Assembly: GCF_902859645.1 (NCBI RefSeq)
Contig: NZ_CADIJR010000044.1
Coordinates: 1 to 55,941, forward strand
Reading direction: 5' to 3'
Length of the DNA stretch: 55,941 nucleotides
Source of the DNA: Achromobacter insuavis
GTDB lineage: Bacteria; Pseudomonadota; Gammaproteobacteria; Burkholderiales; Burkholderiaceae_B
A program made the position numbers and the translations under genes. Positions 24,741 through 31,997 of the stretch are shown here, in pieces (position 1 is the first letter of the stretch; each line of letters starts with the position of its first letter). The notes beneath the pieces were generated by a model. It was not told the origin of the DNA, did not search any database, and saw only the letters and a list, made by a program, of their open reading frames with translations.

Positions 24741-25574
24741 TCAATTGGCCTTTTCGTCCTCGCCGGCATAGCCGCTGATGTAGGGACGGCCCGAGCAGCG
24801 CACCATCGCCACGCAATTGGGCAGGCCGCTCTTGGCGCTGCAGGTGTTGCGCGCCGCATCGCGCGCCGCCTTCGGGTCGGGATCGAGCGCGGTGTAGCTG
24901 GTGCCGCGCCCCTTCACGCCCTTGGCCCAGGCCAGGCCGACGCAGCTGTCGCGGTAGGTCAGGACCTTGGTGCAGCCGATGCAGTCCTCCCATTCCAGCA
25001 GCTTGTTGATGGCGTCCTTCTCGTTGGGGTAGCCATCCGAATAGGTCAGATCGCCCGTGTTCATCTCGGCGACGGCGCCCCAGTACTCGCGATCGTTGAG
25101 CTTGGCGGACAGGGCCTCCAGCTCGGCCGGCGTGGCCTTCCTGGCCGCCTCCACGTCCTGCGCGCTGTAGCCCGGCCCCACGCACAGCGGCATCGTGGTC
25201 AGCCAGCATTTGCCGTCGGGGCTGCCGGCGGTGCAGCGGCGGACCGCCTTCTTGGCCGCCATTTCCGGCGACACGCTGTTGCCGGGGAACAGGTCGTTCG
25301 AGGTATTGCGGGCGTAGGTCATGCAGCTGTCCGAAAACCAGCTCAGCGATTTGCAGTCCTTGCCGCCGCCCTTGCGGCAGGCCGCCAGCGCCGCCGATTC
25401 GGCCGCCTTTTCCGAATCCTCGGGCAGCGCCCAATAGATCTTGGCGTGTTTGCCATCCGTCGCGATGCCGCCGTACAGCTTGTCGGCATGCGCCTGTGGC
25501 GCGAACAGGCCCGCCATCAACGCCAGCGCGCCGAGCGCCGCGCGGATAATCGGAGAAAATCGGGCAAATATCAT
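24741..25574 (-). CDS. secreted DUF4189-type protein, two repeats
   Basis: A 277-residue protein with a Sec signal peptide (MIFARFSPIIRAALGALALMAGLFAPQAHA). Two DUF4189-like units follow: YGGIATDGKHAKIYWALPEDSEKAAESAALAAC (from about 34) and YWGAVAEMNTGDLTYSDGYPNEKDAINKLLEWEDC (from about 160). Each has the 'W/YGAIA ... A...AL..C' pattern and paired cysteines, so several disulfides are expected in the periplasm. I chose the ATG at 25574 because it begins the signal peptide; the frame is open 53 codons upstream. DUF4189 function is unknown. The 304-bp gap to the divergent lipoprotein gene holds an AGCGG-TTTAC-CCGCT dyad (25620-25634) but no gene. Confidence 0.82.
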   Translation of the reverse strand: MIFARFSPIIRAALGALALMAGLFAPQAHADKLYGGIATDGKHAKIYWALPEDSEKAAESAALAACRKGGGKDCKSLSWFSDSCMTYARNTSNDLFPGNSVSPEMAAKKAVRRCTAGSPDGKCWLTTMPLCVGPGYSAQDVEAARKATPAELEALSAKLNDREYWGAVAEMNTGDLTYSDGYPNEKDAINKLLEWEDCIGCTKVLTYRDSCVGLAWAKGVKGRGTSYTALDPDPKAARDAARNTCSAKSGLPNCVAMVRCSGRPYISGYAGEDEKAN

Positions 25575-25878
25575 CGTTCGGGTTCCGGATCGGGTGGATT
25601 CAGCGGCCACGATCTTAGCAAGCGGTTTACCCGCTCCGTCCCCTCTGCCAAGGCGGCGCGGGCATATTGAGTAACAAATTTCACCATTGGCGCAAGGAAG
25701 CTGGCCCCGTTTTCCGGTAAAAATGGCGGACATTTCGTAAGCAGGCTGTCAGTCTGCAATCACTCTCCCGTCACAAGCCCTGCCGACCCGGCCTGTCACG
25801 AAGAGACACAAAACGCCTGGCGCCCGGCCGCGATCACCGCCGCCGCGTCCGGCCGCCACGGAGCACCGACCGCACGCC

Positions 25879-26445
25879 ATGACGTTCCCCCTGCCCCTTT
25901 CCGCCCGCCGCCCGCCGCTGCGCCTGGCCGCCAGCCTGATCGCCGCCGCCAGCCTGGCCGGCTGCGCGCCGATGCCCAGCGGCGGCAGTTCGTCGCTGCC
26001 GTCGCTGAGCCGGGTCTTCTCGGAAGGCCTGTCGTTCTCCCCCAGCGTCAACGTCGCCCGCAACATGCAGGGCCGCTCGATCAACGACGCCATCGCGGCG
26101 CTGGGCGAGCCTTCCAAGAAGCGCGCGATCGGCAACACCATGGAGCTGGAGTGGTCCGACTACCAGTCCGCGCCCTACCAGGAATGGGTCACGACCGGCA
26201 CCAGCCAGCAGGTGGTCGGCATGATCCCGGCCACCAACACGACCGCGGCAACGCCGGTATTTCAGCAAAGCAGCAGCGGTTACTACCAGGGCCGCACCCG
26301 CATTTATGAATGCAAGGTGCTGATGCGCATGAAGGACAGCGTCATCGTCGATTCCACCGTCGACGGCAACGTCTGCCCGGAATTCATCGCCGCGCTGCGT
26401 AAATGGGCCGGTGAAAATGAAGCGAAGAATTATGTCGTGAAATAA
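25879..26445 (+). CDS. hypothetical outer-membrane-type lipoprotein
   Basis: A 188-residue protein with a type II signal peptide and lipobox LAG-C at about residue 29 (IAAASLAGCAPMPSGG); the residue after Cys is Ala, so outer-membrane sorting is expected. The mature part has 'INDAIAALGEPSKKRAIGNTMELEWSDY', a pattern seen in small SmpA/OmlA-like lipoproteins where a Gly-x-Pro turn precedes beta strands. I do not assign it further. GGAG lies about 15 bp upstream, which is long. It ends before an AT-rich 247-bp intergenic region. Confidence 0.75.
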   Translation: MTFPLPLSARRPPLRLAASLIAAASLAGCAPMPSGGSSSLPSLSRVFSEGLSFSPSVNVARNMQGRSINDAIAALGEPSKKRAIGNTMELEWSDYQSAPYQEWVTTGTSQQVVGMIPATNTTAATPVFQQSSSGYYQGRTRIYECKVLMRMKDSVIVDSTVDGNVCPEFIAALRKWAGENEAKNYVVK

Positions 26446-26692
26446 GGCGCGAGGCGGCGCGAGAGATGCGCCGCCCGCACGGGCCGATAATCGCGGCGCT
26501 CGGTATTTATTTTGTCGACATTATTTTGGAAATCACTTCCAAAGCTGTCATTTAACTGAATATAAATAACCTCAAAAACGCAAAAATAAATAACGTCGGC
26601 CGATTAATTTTCCGCCGCGCCTGCCGTTAGTCATGGTGATACTCCCCGGCAAGCCTCATGGGCAGCTGTTGCCCGCCAGGAATACCACTGAC
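26446..26692 (+). promoter_or_regulatory. AT-rich intergenic region with dyad and direct repeats
   Basis: No gene is seen in these 247 bp. From about 26500 to 26615 the sequence is strongly AT-rich, unlike the rest of the window. It holds a perfect dyad TTTGGAA-ATCAC-TTCCAAA (26525-26543) and a 9-bp direct repeat ATAAATAAC (26562-26570 and 26586-26594). TTCCAA (26537) and TATAAA (26561) are spaced 18 bp and could be a promoter for the downstream gene, with the dyad over its -35. Confidence 0.55.
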
Positions 26693-28234
26693 ATGACCAC
26701 GATCTCCAGCTACACCCCGCCGCTCGTCATCGCCCCGCAGGCGCCGGCGACCGGGGTGTCCCGCGTCACCACCGTCAACCGCAGTCCCGACATCCCCGCG
26801 TCCACTTCGGTGACGCTGGGCCAGCCGGCCAACGTGCTGACCTATTCGCCCGAATCCGTCGCCGCTGGCCAGGTGCAGGAACCCGACGCCCTGTCCTCGC
26901 TGATGTCCGACAACGTCCGCGCCTCGTCGCTGACCGGCCAGTTCAAGGGCCTGGCCGCGGCCCTGCTTGGCCGCATGCAGAACGATGGCGGCAATTACTC
27001 GCTGTCGATCCCGTCGGCCCGCGCCGCCGCGCCGGTGGACGGCGTCGCCGCGCCCAAGGGTCCGGCCGTGGCCGACAATTCGGTCGCGTTGCGCATCACC
27101 ACCGCCAGCGGCGCCAAGGTCACGGTAACGCTCGAAAGCAATGAAAAGGGCCTGGGCGTGCAGATCGACGTGGGCGACGCCAAGCTCACCGAAGAAGAAC
27201 GCACCGCCATCGCCGGCCTGTCCAAGTCGTTCCAGGACGCCGTCGACGGCCTGACCTCGGTGCCGCCCAAGCTGGCGCTGGGCGCGCTGGCCAAGTTCAA
27301 CACCAGCGTGCTGTCGTCGGTGTCTCTGGAAGCCACGGTCGGCGCCGAGGGCCCCGATCGCGTCAGCTTCAATTTCCAGGCCGATGCGGGCCAACGCTCG
27401 CTGACGGTCAAGACCGTGGCCGGCTCGGCCCAGATCAACGTCGACGCCAGCAAGCCCAGCCAGTTCGGCAGCAGCCAGCAGCAGACGACCGCCATCAACA
27501 ATTACCTGACCAAGTTCGACAGCGCCCAGACGCGCGGCGAAGGCGATGCCACGCTGATGGCCCTGTTCAAGTCGGGTTTCGCGGACCTGCACAAGAGCTA
27601 CGGCGACTGGGCGCCGGAAGCCAAGACCACGACGCGCCTGGGCATGCCGGCCGAAGTGCATCGCACCATGCTGTCCGGCCTGGCCGACTTCTCCGCCTCG
27701 ATCAATCAGGCGCCGGTCGCGTCCAATCCGCTGCAGGCGCGTGAGCTCGACACCTTCTCGTACGAGACCTCGCAGAACACCAGCTCCAGCGGCCGCCCGC
27801 AACTCGACCTGGCGATCACGCAACAGCAGCAGTCGTCGCTGAACGCCAGCTTCCACCGCGCGCTCACGCCCGATCAGAAGCTGAACCTGACCACGGATCC
27901 CGAGTCGCAGAACTACGCGTTCTACCAGATCCGCGACGACTACAGCAACCGCACCGACATCGCCTACGAAGACGGCGAACTGGCCAAGGCCTCGTTCACC
28001 GAGTCCAGCACGATGTCCACCCTGGTGACCAAGTTCATCAAGGGCAAGCTGGTCGACCAGAGCAGCATCACGCCCACGACCCAGACCCGCACCCAGGACC
28101 TGATGGGCCTGCTGCGCGCGGCCGATCTGACCAGCCACCGCGAAGACACCCGCACCCCGCGCGATCAGGTCGAGGCCGCCCTGATCCGCAAGCAGGAAGA
28201 CCTGGCGCAAGCCGTGGCCCGCCTGCGCGGCTGA
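26693..28234 (+). CDS. cysteine-free Ser/Thr/Gln-rich protein of unknown function
   Basis: A 513-residue protein I do not recognise. It has no cysteine and, as far as I can see, a single tryptophan. The low-complexity N terminus (about 1-120) is rich in Ser, Thr, Pro and Ala and has no signal peptide. The central part alternates acidic strands (VALRITTASGAKVTVTLESNEKGLGVQIDVGDAKLTEEE), and the C terminus is helical and charged (DQVEAALIRKQEDLAQAVARLRG). Absence of Cys and a flexible N terminus are common in proteins exported unfolded (type I, type III or flagellar-type). The start at 26693 is preceded by AGGA about 11 nt away; a GTG at 26633 is also in frame. Its AT-rich promoter suggests regulated expression. 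Confidence 0.75.
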   Translation: MTTISSYTPPLVIAPQAPATGVSRVTTVNRSPDIPASTSVTLGQPANVLTYSPESVAAGQVQEPDALSSLMSDNVRASSLTGQFKGLAAALLGRMQNDGGNYSLSIPSARAAAPVDGVAAPKGPAVADNSVALRITTASGAKVTVTLESNEKGLGVQIDVGDAKLTEEERTAIAGLSKSFQDAVDGLTSVPPKLALGALAKFNTSVLSSVSLEATVGAEGPDRVSFNFQADAGQRSLTVKTVAGSAQINVDASKPSQFGSSQQQTTAINNYLTKFDSAQTRGEGDATLMALFKSGFADLHKSYGDWAPEAKTTTRLGMPAEVHRTMLSGLADFSASINQAPVASNPLQARELDTFSYETSQNTSSSGRPQLDLAITQQQQSSLNASFHRALTPDQKLNLTTDPESQNYAFYQIRDDYSNRTDIAYEDGELAKASFTESSTMSTLVTKFIKGKLVDQSSITPTTQTRTQDLMGLLRAADLTSHREDTRTPRDQVEAALIRKQEDLAQAVARLRG

Positions 28235-28253
28235 TACGACGAGGCACGCAAAA

Positions 28254-28297
28254 CGGGGCAGGCCCGGCGATCCCGCCGGCCTGCCCCGTCGCTTTTC
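28254..28297 (+). terminator. strong rho-independent terminator
   Basis: CGGGGCAGGCC (28254-28264) pairs perfectly with GGCCTGCCCCG (28278-28288) and is followed by TCGCTTTTCTT. It ends the 513-residue gene 20 bp downstream of its stop and separates it from the convergent RidA gene. Confidence 0.85.
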
Positions 28298-28318
28298 TTG
28301 CCCCGCCGCCAGGGGCGG

Positions 28319-28717
28319 CTAGGCGTCCTGCGGCAGTTTCGCGATCACCTTGATCTCGAAATCGAAGCCGTACAGCCAGGTCACGCCCACCGCCGTCAGC
28401 GTCGGATGCGGCGCCTGGCCCCAGTATTCCGGCACCACCTGCCAGATGGTCTCGAAGCGGGACGCCGGATCCACCATGAACACCGTCACGTCGATCACAT
28501 CCTCGAAGCTGGCGCCGGCCGCCTTCAGGATCGCGTTCAGATTGTCGAACGCCTGCCGCACCTGCGCCTGCAGGTCGGGTTCGGGCGAGCCGTCCTCGCG
28601 GCTGCCCACTTGGCCCGACACGAACAGAAAGCCATTGGACCGCACGGCGGGCGAATAGCGGTTGCGTTCATACAGCGCCTGGCGCCCGGCCGGAAAAACC
28701 ACATCACGCGTTGCCAT
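28319..28717 (-). CDS. RidA/YjgF/Rid-family enamine-imine deaminase
   Basis: A 132-residue Rid-family protein. It contains the family pattern 'YSPAVRSNGFLFVSGQVG', 'QVRQAFDNLNAILKAAGASFEDVIDVTVFM' and the C-terminal 'HPTLTAVGVTWL'. In true RidA an Arg near the C terminus ('P..R') binds the substrate carboxylate; here that position reads HPTLTAVG, so it belongs to a Rid subfamily lacking that Arg and may not be a canonical 2-aminoacrylate deaminase. I chose the ATG at 28717 (GGAG 7 nt upstream). It is divergent from a LysR gene, which probably regulates it. Confidence 0.85.
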   Translation of the reverse strand: MATRDVVFPAGRQALYERNRYSPAVRSNGFLFVSGQVGSREDGSPEPDLQAQVRQAFDNLNAILKAAGASFEDVIDVTVFMVDPASRFETIWQVVPEYWGQAPHPTLTAVGVTWLYGFDFEIKVIAKLPQDA

Positions 28718-28793
28718 ACTCATTCTCCTGTCTCGGGCCTCGGCCCGTATTGATGATGCAGGCACTGTACGGACGGCGCCGCCGCCGATAAAT

Positions 28794-28831
28794 GGGCAAG
28801 CTTGTCCATCACTGTTTGTAAAATGCAAACA
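28794..28831. promoter_or_regulatory. two adjacent dyads between rid gene and lysR
   Basis: GGGCAAGCTTGTCC (28794-28807) is a 14-bp palindrome with one mismatched pair. TGTTTG (28813-28818) and CAAACA (28826-28831) form a second dyad with a 7-bp gap. Both lie in the 137-bp divergent region, 24-60 bp upstream of the LysR ATG, and are candidates for its binding sites. Confidence 0.5.
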
Positions 28832-28854
28832 ATCCCCTGATCCCTGGAGTGGCG

Positions 28855-29805
28855 ATGGACCGTTTCGACGCAATGCAGGCCTTCGCCCGCGTGGTGGAAA
28901 CCGGCAGCTTCACCAAAGCGGCCGACACGCTGCACATGAGCAAGACCAGCGTCACCCAGCTGGTGCAGCAGCTCGAGGCGCGGTTGCGCGTGCGGCTGCT
29001 CAACCGCACCACCCGCAAGGTCAACGTCACCGCCGACGGCGCGGTCTACTACGAGCGCGTGCTGCGGCTGCTGGCCGACATGGACGACGCCGAGACCAGC
29101 CTGTCCGTCGCCGCGGCCGTGCCGCGCGGCCGCCTGCGGGTCGACGTGCCCAGCCCGCTGGCGCGCATGATCCTGGTGCCCGCCCTGCCCGCCTTCCACG
29201 CGCGCTACCCGGACATCCAGCTGGATATGGGCGTGAGCGACCGCATCGTCGACGTGATCGGCGAGAACGTCGACTGCGTGGTGCGCGGCGGCGAGCTGAC
29301 CGACCAATCACTGATGGCGCGACGCGTCGGCGACCTGCAATTGCGCGTCTATGCCGCGCCCGCCTACCTGCAGCGGGCCGGCGCGCCCGGTCATCCGCGC
29401 GACCTCGAGGACAGCCATCACCGCATCGTCGGCTTCCTCTGGTCGCGCAGCGGCAAGCCCCTGCCCTACGCCATGCGGCGCGGCGACGAGCGCGTACACG
29501 CGCACGGCCGCTACGTGGTCGCGGTGGACGACGGCAACGCCTATCTGGCGGCGGGCCTGGCGGGCATGGGCGTGCTGTGGCTGCCCGACTACATGGCGCG
29601 CGAGCATGCCGCGCGCGGCGAACTCACGCCGCTGTTCGAGGACTGGCAACTGGACCCGATGCCGCTCTACATCGCCTTCCCGCCCAACCGCCACGTCAGC
29701 GCCAAGCTGCGGGTGTTCATCGACTGGGTGGCGGAACTGATGGCGGAGCATGCGCCGCCCGAGTTCGCCCGCATACACCCGCCACCTACAATACGGCAAT
29801 CGTAG
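28855..29805 (+). CDS. LysR-family regulator (AaeR/DhcR-like clade)
   Basis: A 316-residue LysR protein starting MDRFDAMQAFARVVETGSFTKAADTLHMSKTSVTQLVQQLEARLRVRLLNRTTRKVNVT, the N terminus of the large clade that includes AaeR and PgrR. The substrate domain includes 'PRGRLRVDVPSPLARMILVPALPAFHARYPDIQLDMGVSDR'. ATG 28855 has GGAG 5 nt upstream; a GTG two codons earlier is less likely. Divergent from the Rid gene and its probable regulator. Confidence 0.9.
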   Translation: MDRFDAMQAFARVVETGSFTKAADTLHMSKTSVTQLVQQLEARLRVRLLNRTTRKVNVTADGAVYYERVLRLLADMDDAETSLSVAAAVPRGRLRVDVPSPLARMILVPALPAFHARYPDIQLDMGVSDRIVDVIGENVDCVVRGGELTDQSLMARRVGDLQLRVYAAPAYLQRAGAPGHPRDLEDSHHRIVGFLWSRSGKPLPYAMRRGDERVHAHGRYVVAVDDGNAYLAAGLAGMGVLWLPDYMAREHAARGELTPLFEDWQLDPMPLYIAFPPNRHVSAKLRVFIDWVAELMAEHAPPEFARIHPPPTIRQS

Positions 29806-29871
29806 AGGCCTTGAGCCTGAACCAAGGATGTGCATGACTATCGCAACCCCCCGCGCTACGAGGCCACACCG

Positions 29872-30447
29872 ATGAGCGAATGGAGCGAGATCAAGGCGCG
29901 CTTCAAGCGCCCGCTAAGTGCGCTGTTCCTCTGCCTGATGCTACTGATTTTGTCCCGCGATCTCTTCGACGCCGCGAACAAGGCGTACCTGCCGCCCGAT
30001 CCCGCCACGCTGCACGCCATCGCCGTGCGCGTGGACAAGTTGGCCGTATGCCCCTACTCGCGGACCGCCAGCTCCCGGCAGAACAGCGGCTACAGGCCTC
30101 TTTGCTATTTCTCGAACGACTATCCCGACGTGGCGTTCGAGGCGGGCGCCGTTGTGACCGGCCTCGTCCTGCCACGGACCCTGGAACTGCTGACCGACCG
30201 CGAGCCGGACGACCTGAAGAACGTCTACGAGGGCCAGATGTTCAGCGTGCACGTGCCCATCAGGGTTTATGGGCTGCGCCAGATGGACGGCAAGGTGTTG
30301 TGGGATCCGGTGGCCACCTACGATAGAGCCTGGTCCACCAAGCAGCGCAAGAAGGCGTATGCCTGGCTCGTGGTGCTGATCGCGCTGGGCTGCGCCGCCT
30401 ACGCCTTCCTCAGGATCCGGGCGATCCTGCGCGATCCGCATCTATGA
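29872..30447 (+). CDS. hypothetical bitopic membrane protein
   Basis: A 191-residue protein with a membrane segment at about 20-35 (ALFLCLMLLILS) and another at about 158-178 (AWLVVLIALGCAAYAFL), enclosing a soluble domain of about 120 residues, probably periplasmic. The domain has two cysteines (CPYS, CYFS) that may form a disulfide and an 'YEGQMFSVHVPIRVYGLR' strand segment. No family recognised. The start at 29872 has GAGG 8 nt upstream. It follows the LysR gene by 66 bp on the same strand and converges on the methyltransferase. Confidence 0.65.
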   Translation: MSEWSEIKARFKRPLSALFLCLMLLILSRDLFDAANKAYLPPDPATLHAIAVRVDKLAVCPYSRTASSRQNSGYRPLCYFSNDYPDVAFEAGAVVTGLVLPRTLELLTDREPDDLKNVYEGQMFSVHVPIRVYGLRQMDGKVLWDPVATYDRAWSTKQRKKAYAWLVVLIALGCAAYAFLRIRAILRDPHL

Positions 30448-30472
30448 CCTGACGGCCCCTCGCCCGCCCGGC

Positions 30473-31081
30473 TCAGGTCCGCCTGGCCAGCCACACCGTC
30501 GCGTTGCCGCAAGCAGCGTCCCATTCGACGTGGCGCAATACCTCGAAGCCGTTGGCGGCGAGCAGCTCGCGGTATTCGGCGCTGTCCAGGCTGCCGTGAT
30601 AAAGCGGCTGGCCGTCGAGCTGGCCGATGGCCTCGCCCAGCGTCGTGCCGCTGGTGAACATCAGCGCCGCGCCCGGCGCGGCCAGGCGCCGGAACTGCGC
30701 GAACATGGGCCGCTGGTCCTCGGGCGACAGATGGAAGAAGCTGTGCCACGCGATCAGGCCGTCGAACGGCCCGGCGCAAGGCAGCTGGCGCATGTCGGCG
30801 GCGATCCACGCCTGCTCGGGAAAGCGCGCCGCGGCGCGCGCCAGCAATGCGGTCGAACTATCGACGCCGGTAATCCGGCAGCCGTGTTCGATCAGGTGGC
30901 CGGCGATCGGCACGCCGGTGCCGCAGCCGATGTCCAGCACCCGCGGCGCGGCCGCCGGCAACGCCGCCAGGAAGTCGGCCAGCCAGGCGCGCTCGATCAA
31001 CGCGGCGCCGCGGTCGCGCTCGAACGCTGCCGCATGCGCCTGGTACAGCGCCATCACGTTGCGGGACAAGGGATTGGACAC
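30473..31081 (-). CDS. class I SAM-dependent methyltransferase
   Basis: About 202 residues. Motif I is VLDIGCGTGVPIAGHLIEHG (near 65), motif II/post I 'ITGVDSSTALLARAAARFP', and motif III 'FDGLIAWHSFFHLSPEDQ'. These define a Rossmann-type methyltransferase of the Methyltransf_25/11 group. The GTG at 31081 lies 4 bp after the TetR stop, so translation follows the TetR gene; an internal ATG at 31054 is the alternative. Substrate not predictable. Coupling to a TetR regulator suggests a stress-inducible modification or detoxification role. Confidence 0.85.
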   Translation of the reverse strand: MSNPLSRNVMALYQAHAAAFERDRGAALIERAWLADFLAALPAAAPRVLDIGCGTGVPIAGHLIEHGCRITGVDSSTALLARAAARFPEQAWIAADMRQLPCAGPFDGLIAWHSFFHLSPEDQRPMFAQFRRLAAPGAALMFTSGTTLGEAIGQLDGQPLYHGSLDSAEYRELLAANGFEVLRHVEWDAACGNATVWLARRT

Positions 31082-31085
31082 GGCC

Positions 31086-31787
31086 TCAACCCGGCGCGGC
31101 GCCGCGCATGAACAGGTCCCATGCGCGGTCGAAGTAATCCTGCTGCGCCGCCGGATCGGCAAAGCGCGTCTCGCCCAGCATGGTGGCGACCAGCGGCTTG
31201 ATCGAGGTGGCGTACAGCAGTTGCTCGGCGATGAACGCGGCGTCGCCGCCGCCCAGCGTCCCGGCCGCCTGCGCCTCGGTCACCATATCGGCCAAGCGCC
31301 GCAGGAAGGGATCGTCGGCGCCGGGGGTGGGCTGCACGCCCTTGGCCGGCAAGGCCTCGCCCAGCGCCACGCGGTTCAGCGCCACCAGTTGCGGACGCAG
31401 GTTGATGTCCAGCAAGGCGCGCGCGTAGCGGCGCAGGCGCTGCTCGGGCGCGCCCGCTTCAGCCATACAGGCGTTCAGTTCCTCGACGATCGCGCCGCGG
31501 AACGTGTCCATCAACGCGCCGAACAGCGCGGCCTTGGAGGCGTAGCGGCGGTACAGCGTGTCCTTGCCCGCCTTGCAGATCTCGGCCACCTGCTCCATCG
31601 ACGTCGCGGCATAGCCCTGTGCGGCGAACAACTCGGCCGCGACCGCGAGGATGCGGCGCTCCAGCTGCGCCGCCGCTTCCCGGGTCGGCCGCCCGCCCGG
31701 CGCCTTGCGCACCGTCTCGCCGGCGGGCGACGTCGCGGCGACGCGGCGGGCGGGGGTGGCGGTCTTGCTGGGCTGGGTGGTGGGCAT
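31086..31787 (-). CDS. TetR-family regulator
   Basis: A 233-residue TetR/AcrR-type repressor. After a 35-residue basic, disordered N terminus the helix-turn-helix reads 'ILAVAAELFAAQGYAATSMEQVAEICKAGKDTLYRRYASKAALFGALM', followed by an all-helical ligand domain. The start at 31787 is the first ATG consistent with the family; the frame is open 20 codons upstream. It is divergent from the TonB-receptor gene and cotranscribed with the methyltransferase; a perfect dyad in the divergent region is its candidate operator. Confidence 0.9.
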   Translation of the reverse strand: MPTTQPSKTATPARRVAATSPAGETVRKAPGGRPTREAAAQLERRILAVAAELFAAQGYAATSMEQVAEICKAGKDTLYRRYASKAALFGALMDTFRGAIVEELNACMAEAGAPEQRLRRYARALLDINLRPQLVALNRVALGEALPAKGVQPTPGADDPFLRRLADMVTEAQAAGTLGGGDAAFIAEQLLYATSIKPLVATMLGETRFADPAAQQDYFDRAWDLFMRGAAPG

Positions 31788-31922
31788 CCAATCGGTCCGT
31801 GGCTGGCAGTCTTGAAGGCCCCTATTGTCCCGCAGCGCGCGCCGCACGGCAAATAACCAAACGCAAAAGTCCCGTTATCACCTAGGCAGAAAGCACGTCA
31901 AGGGTTTTATTTTTTCCAAATT

Positions 31923-31944
31923 AACTGGACGTTACCGTCCCGTT
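31923..31944. promoter_or_regulatory. candidate TetR operator, near-perfect 22-bp palindrome
   Basis: GGACG-TTAC-CGTCC (31927-31940) is a perfect dyad, extended by AAC on the left and GTT on the right with one mismatched pair (31923-31944). It lies between the TetR gene and the TonB-receptor gene, about 54 bp before the receptor start. Just downstream, an AT-rich stretch (31944-31985) includes GATGATGATTGCAATTGAG, a weak Fur-box resemblance (about 11 of 19). Confidence 0.55.
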
Positions 31945-31997
31945 TATGTGATGATGATTGCAATTGAGATTTCTTTTCATTTGCAACAGGTGTTGAA

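Noticed and set aside
31950-31968. Fur box upstream of the TonB receptor
   Set aside because: Only about 11 of 19 positions match; too weak to annotate on its own.
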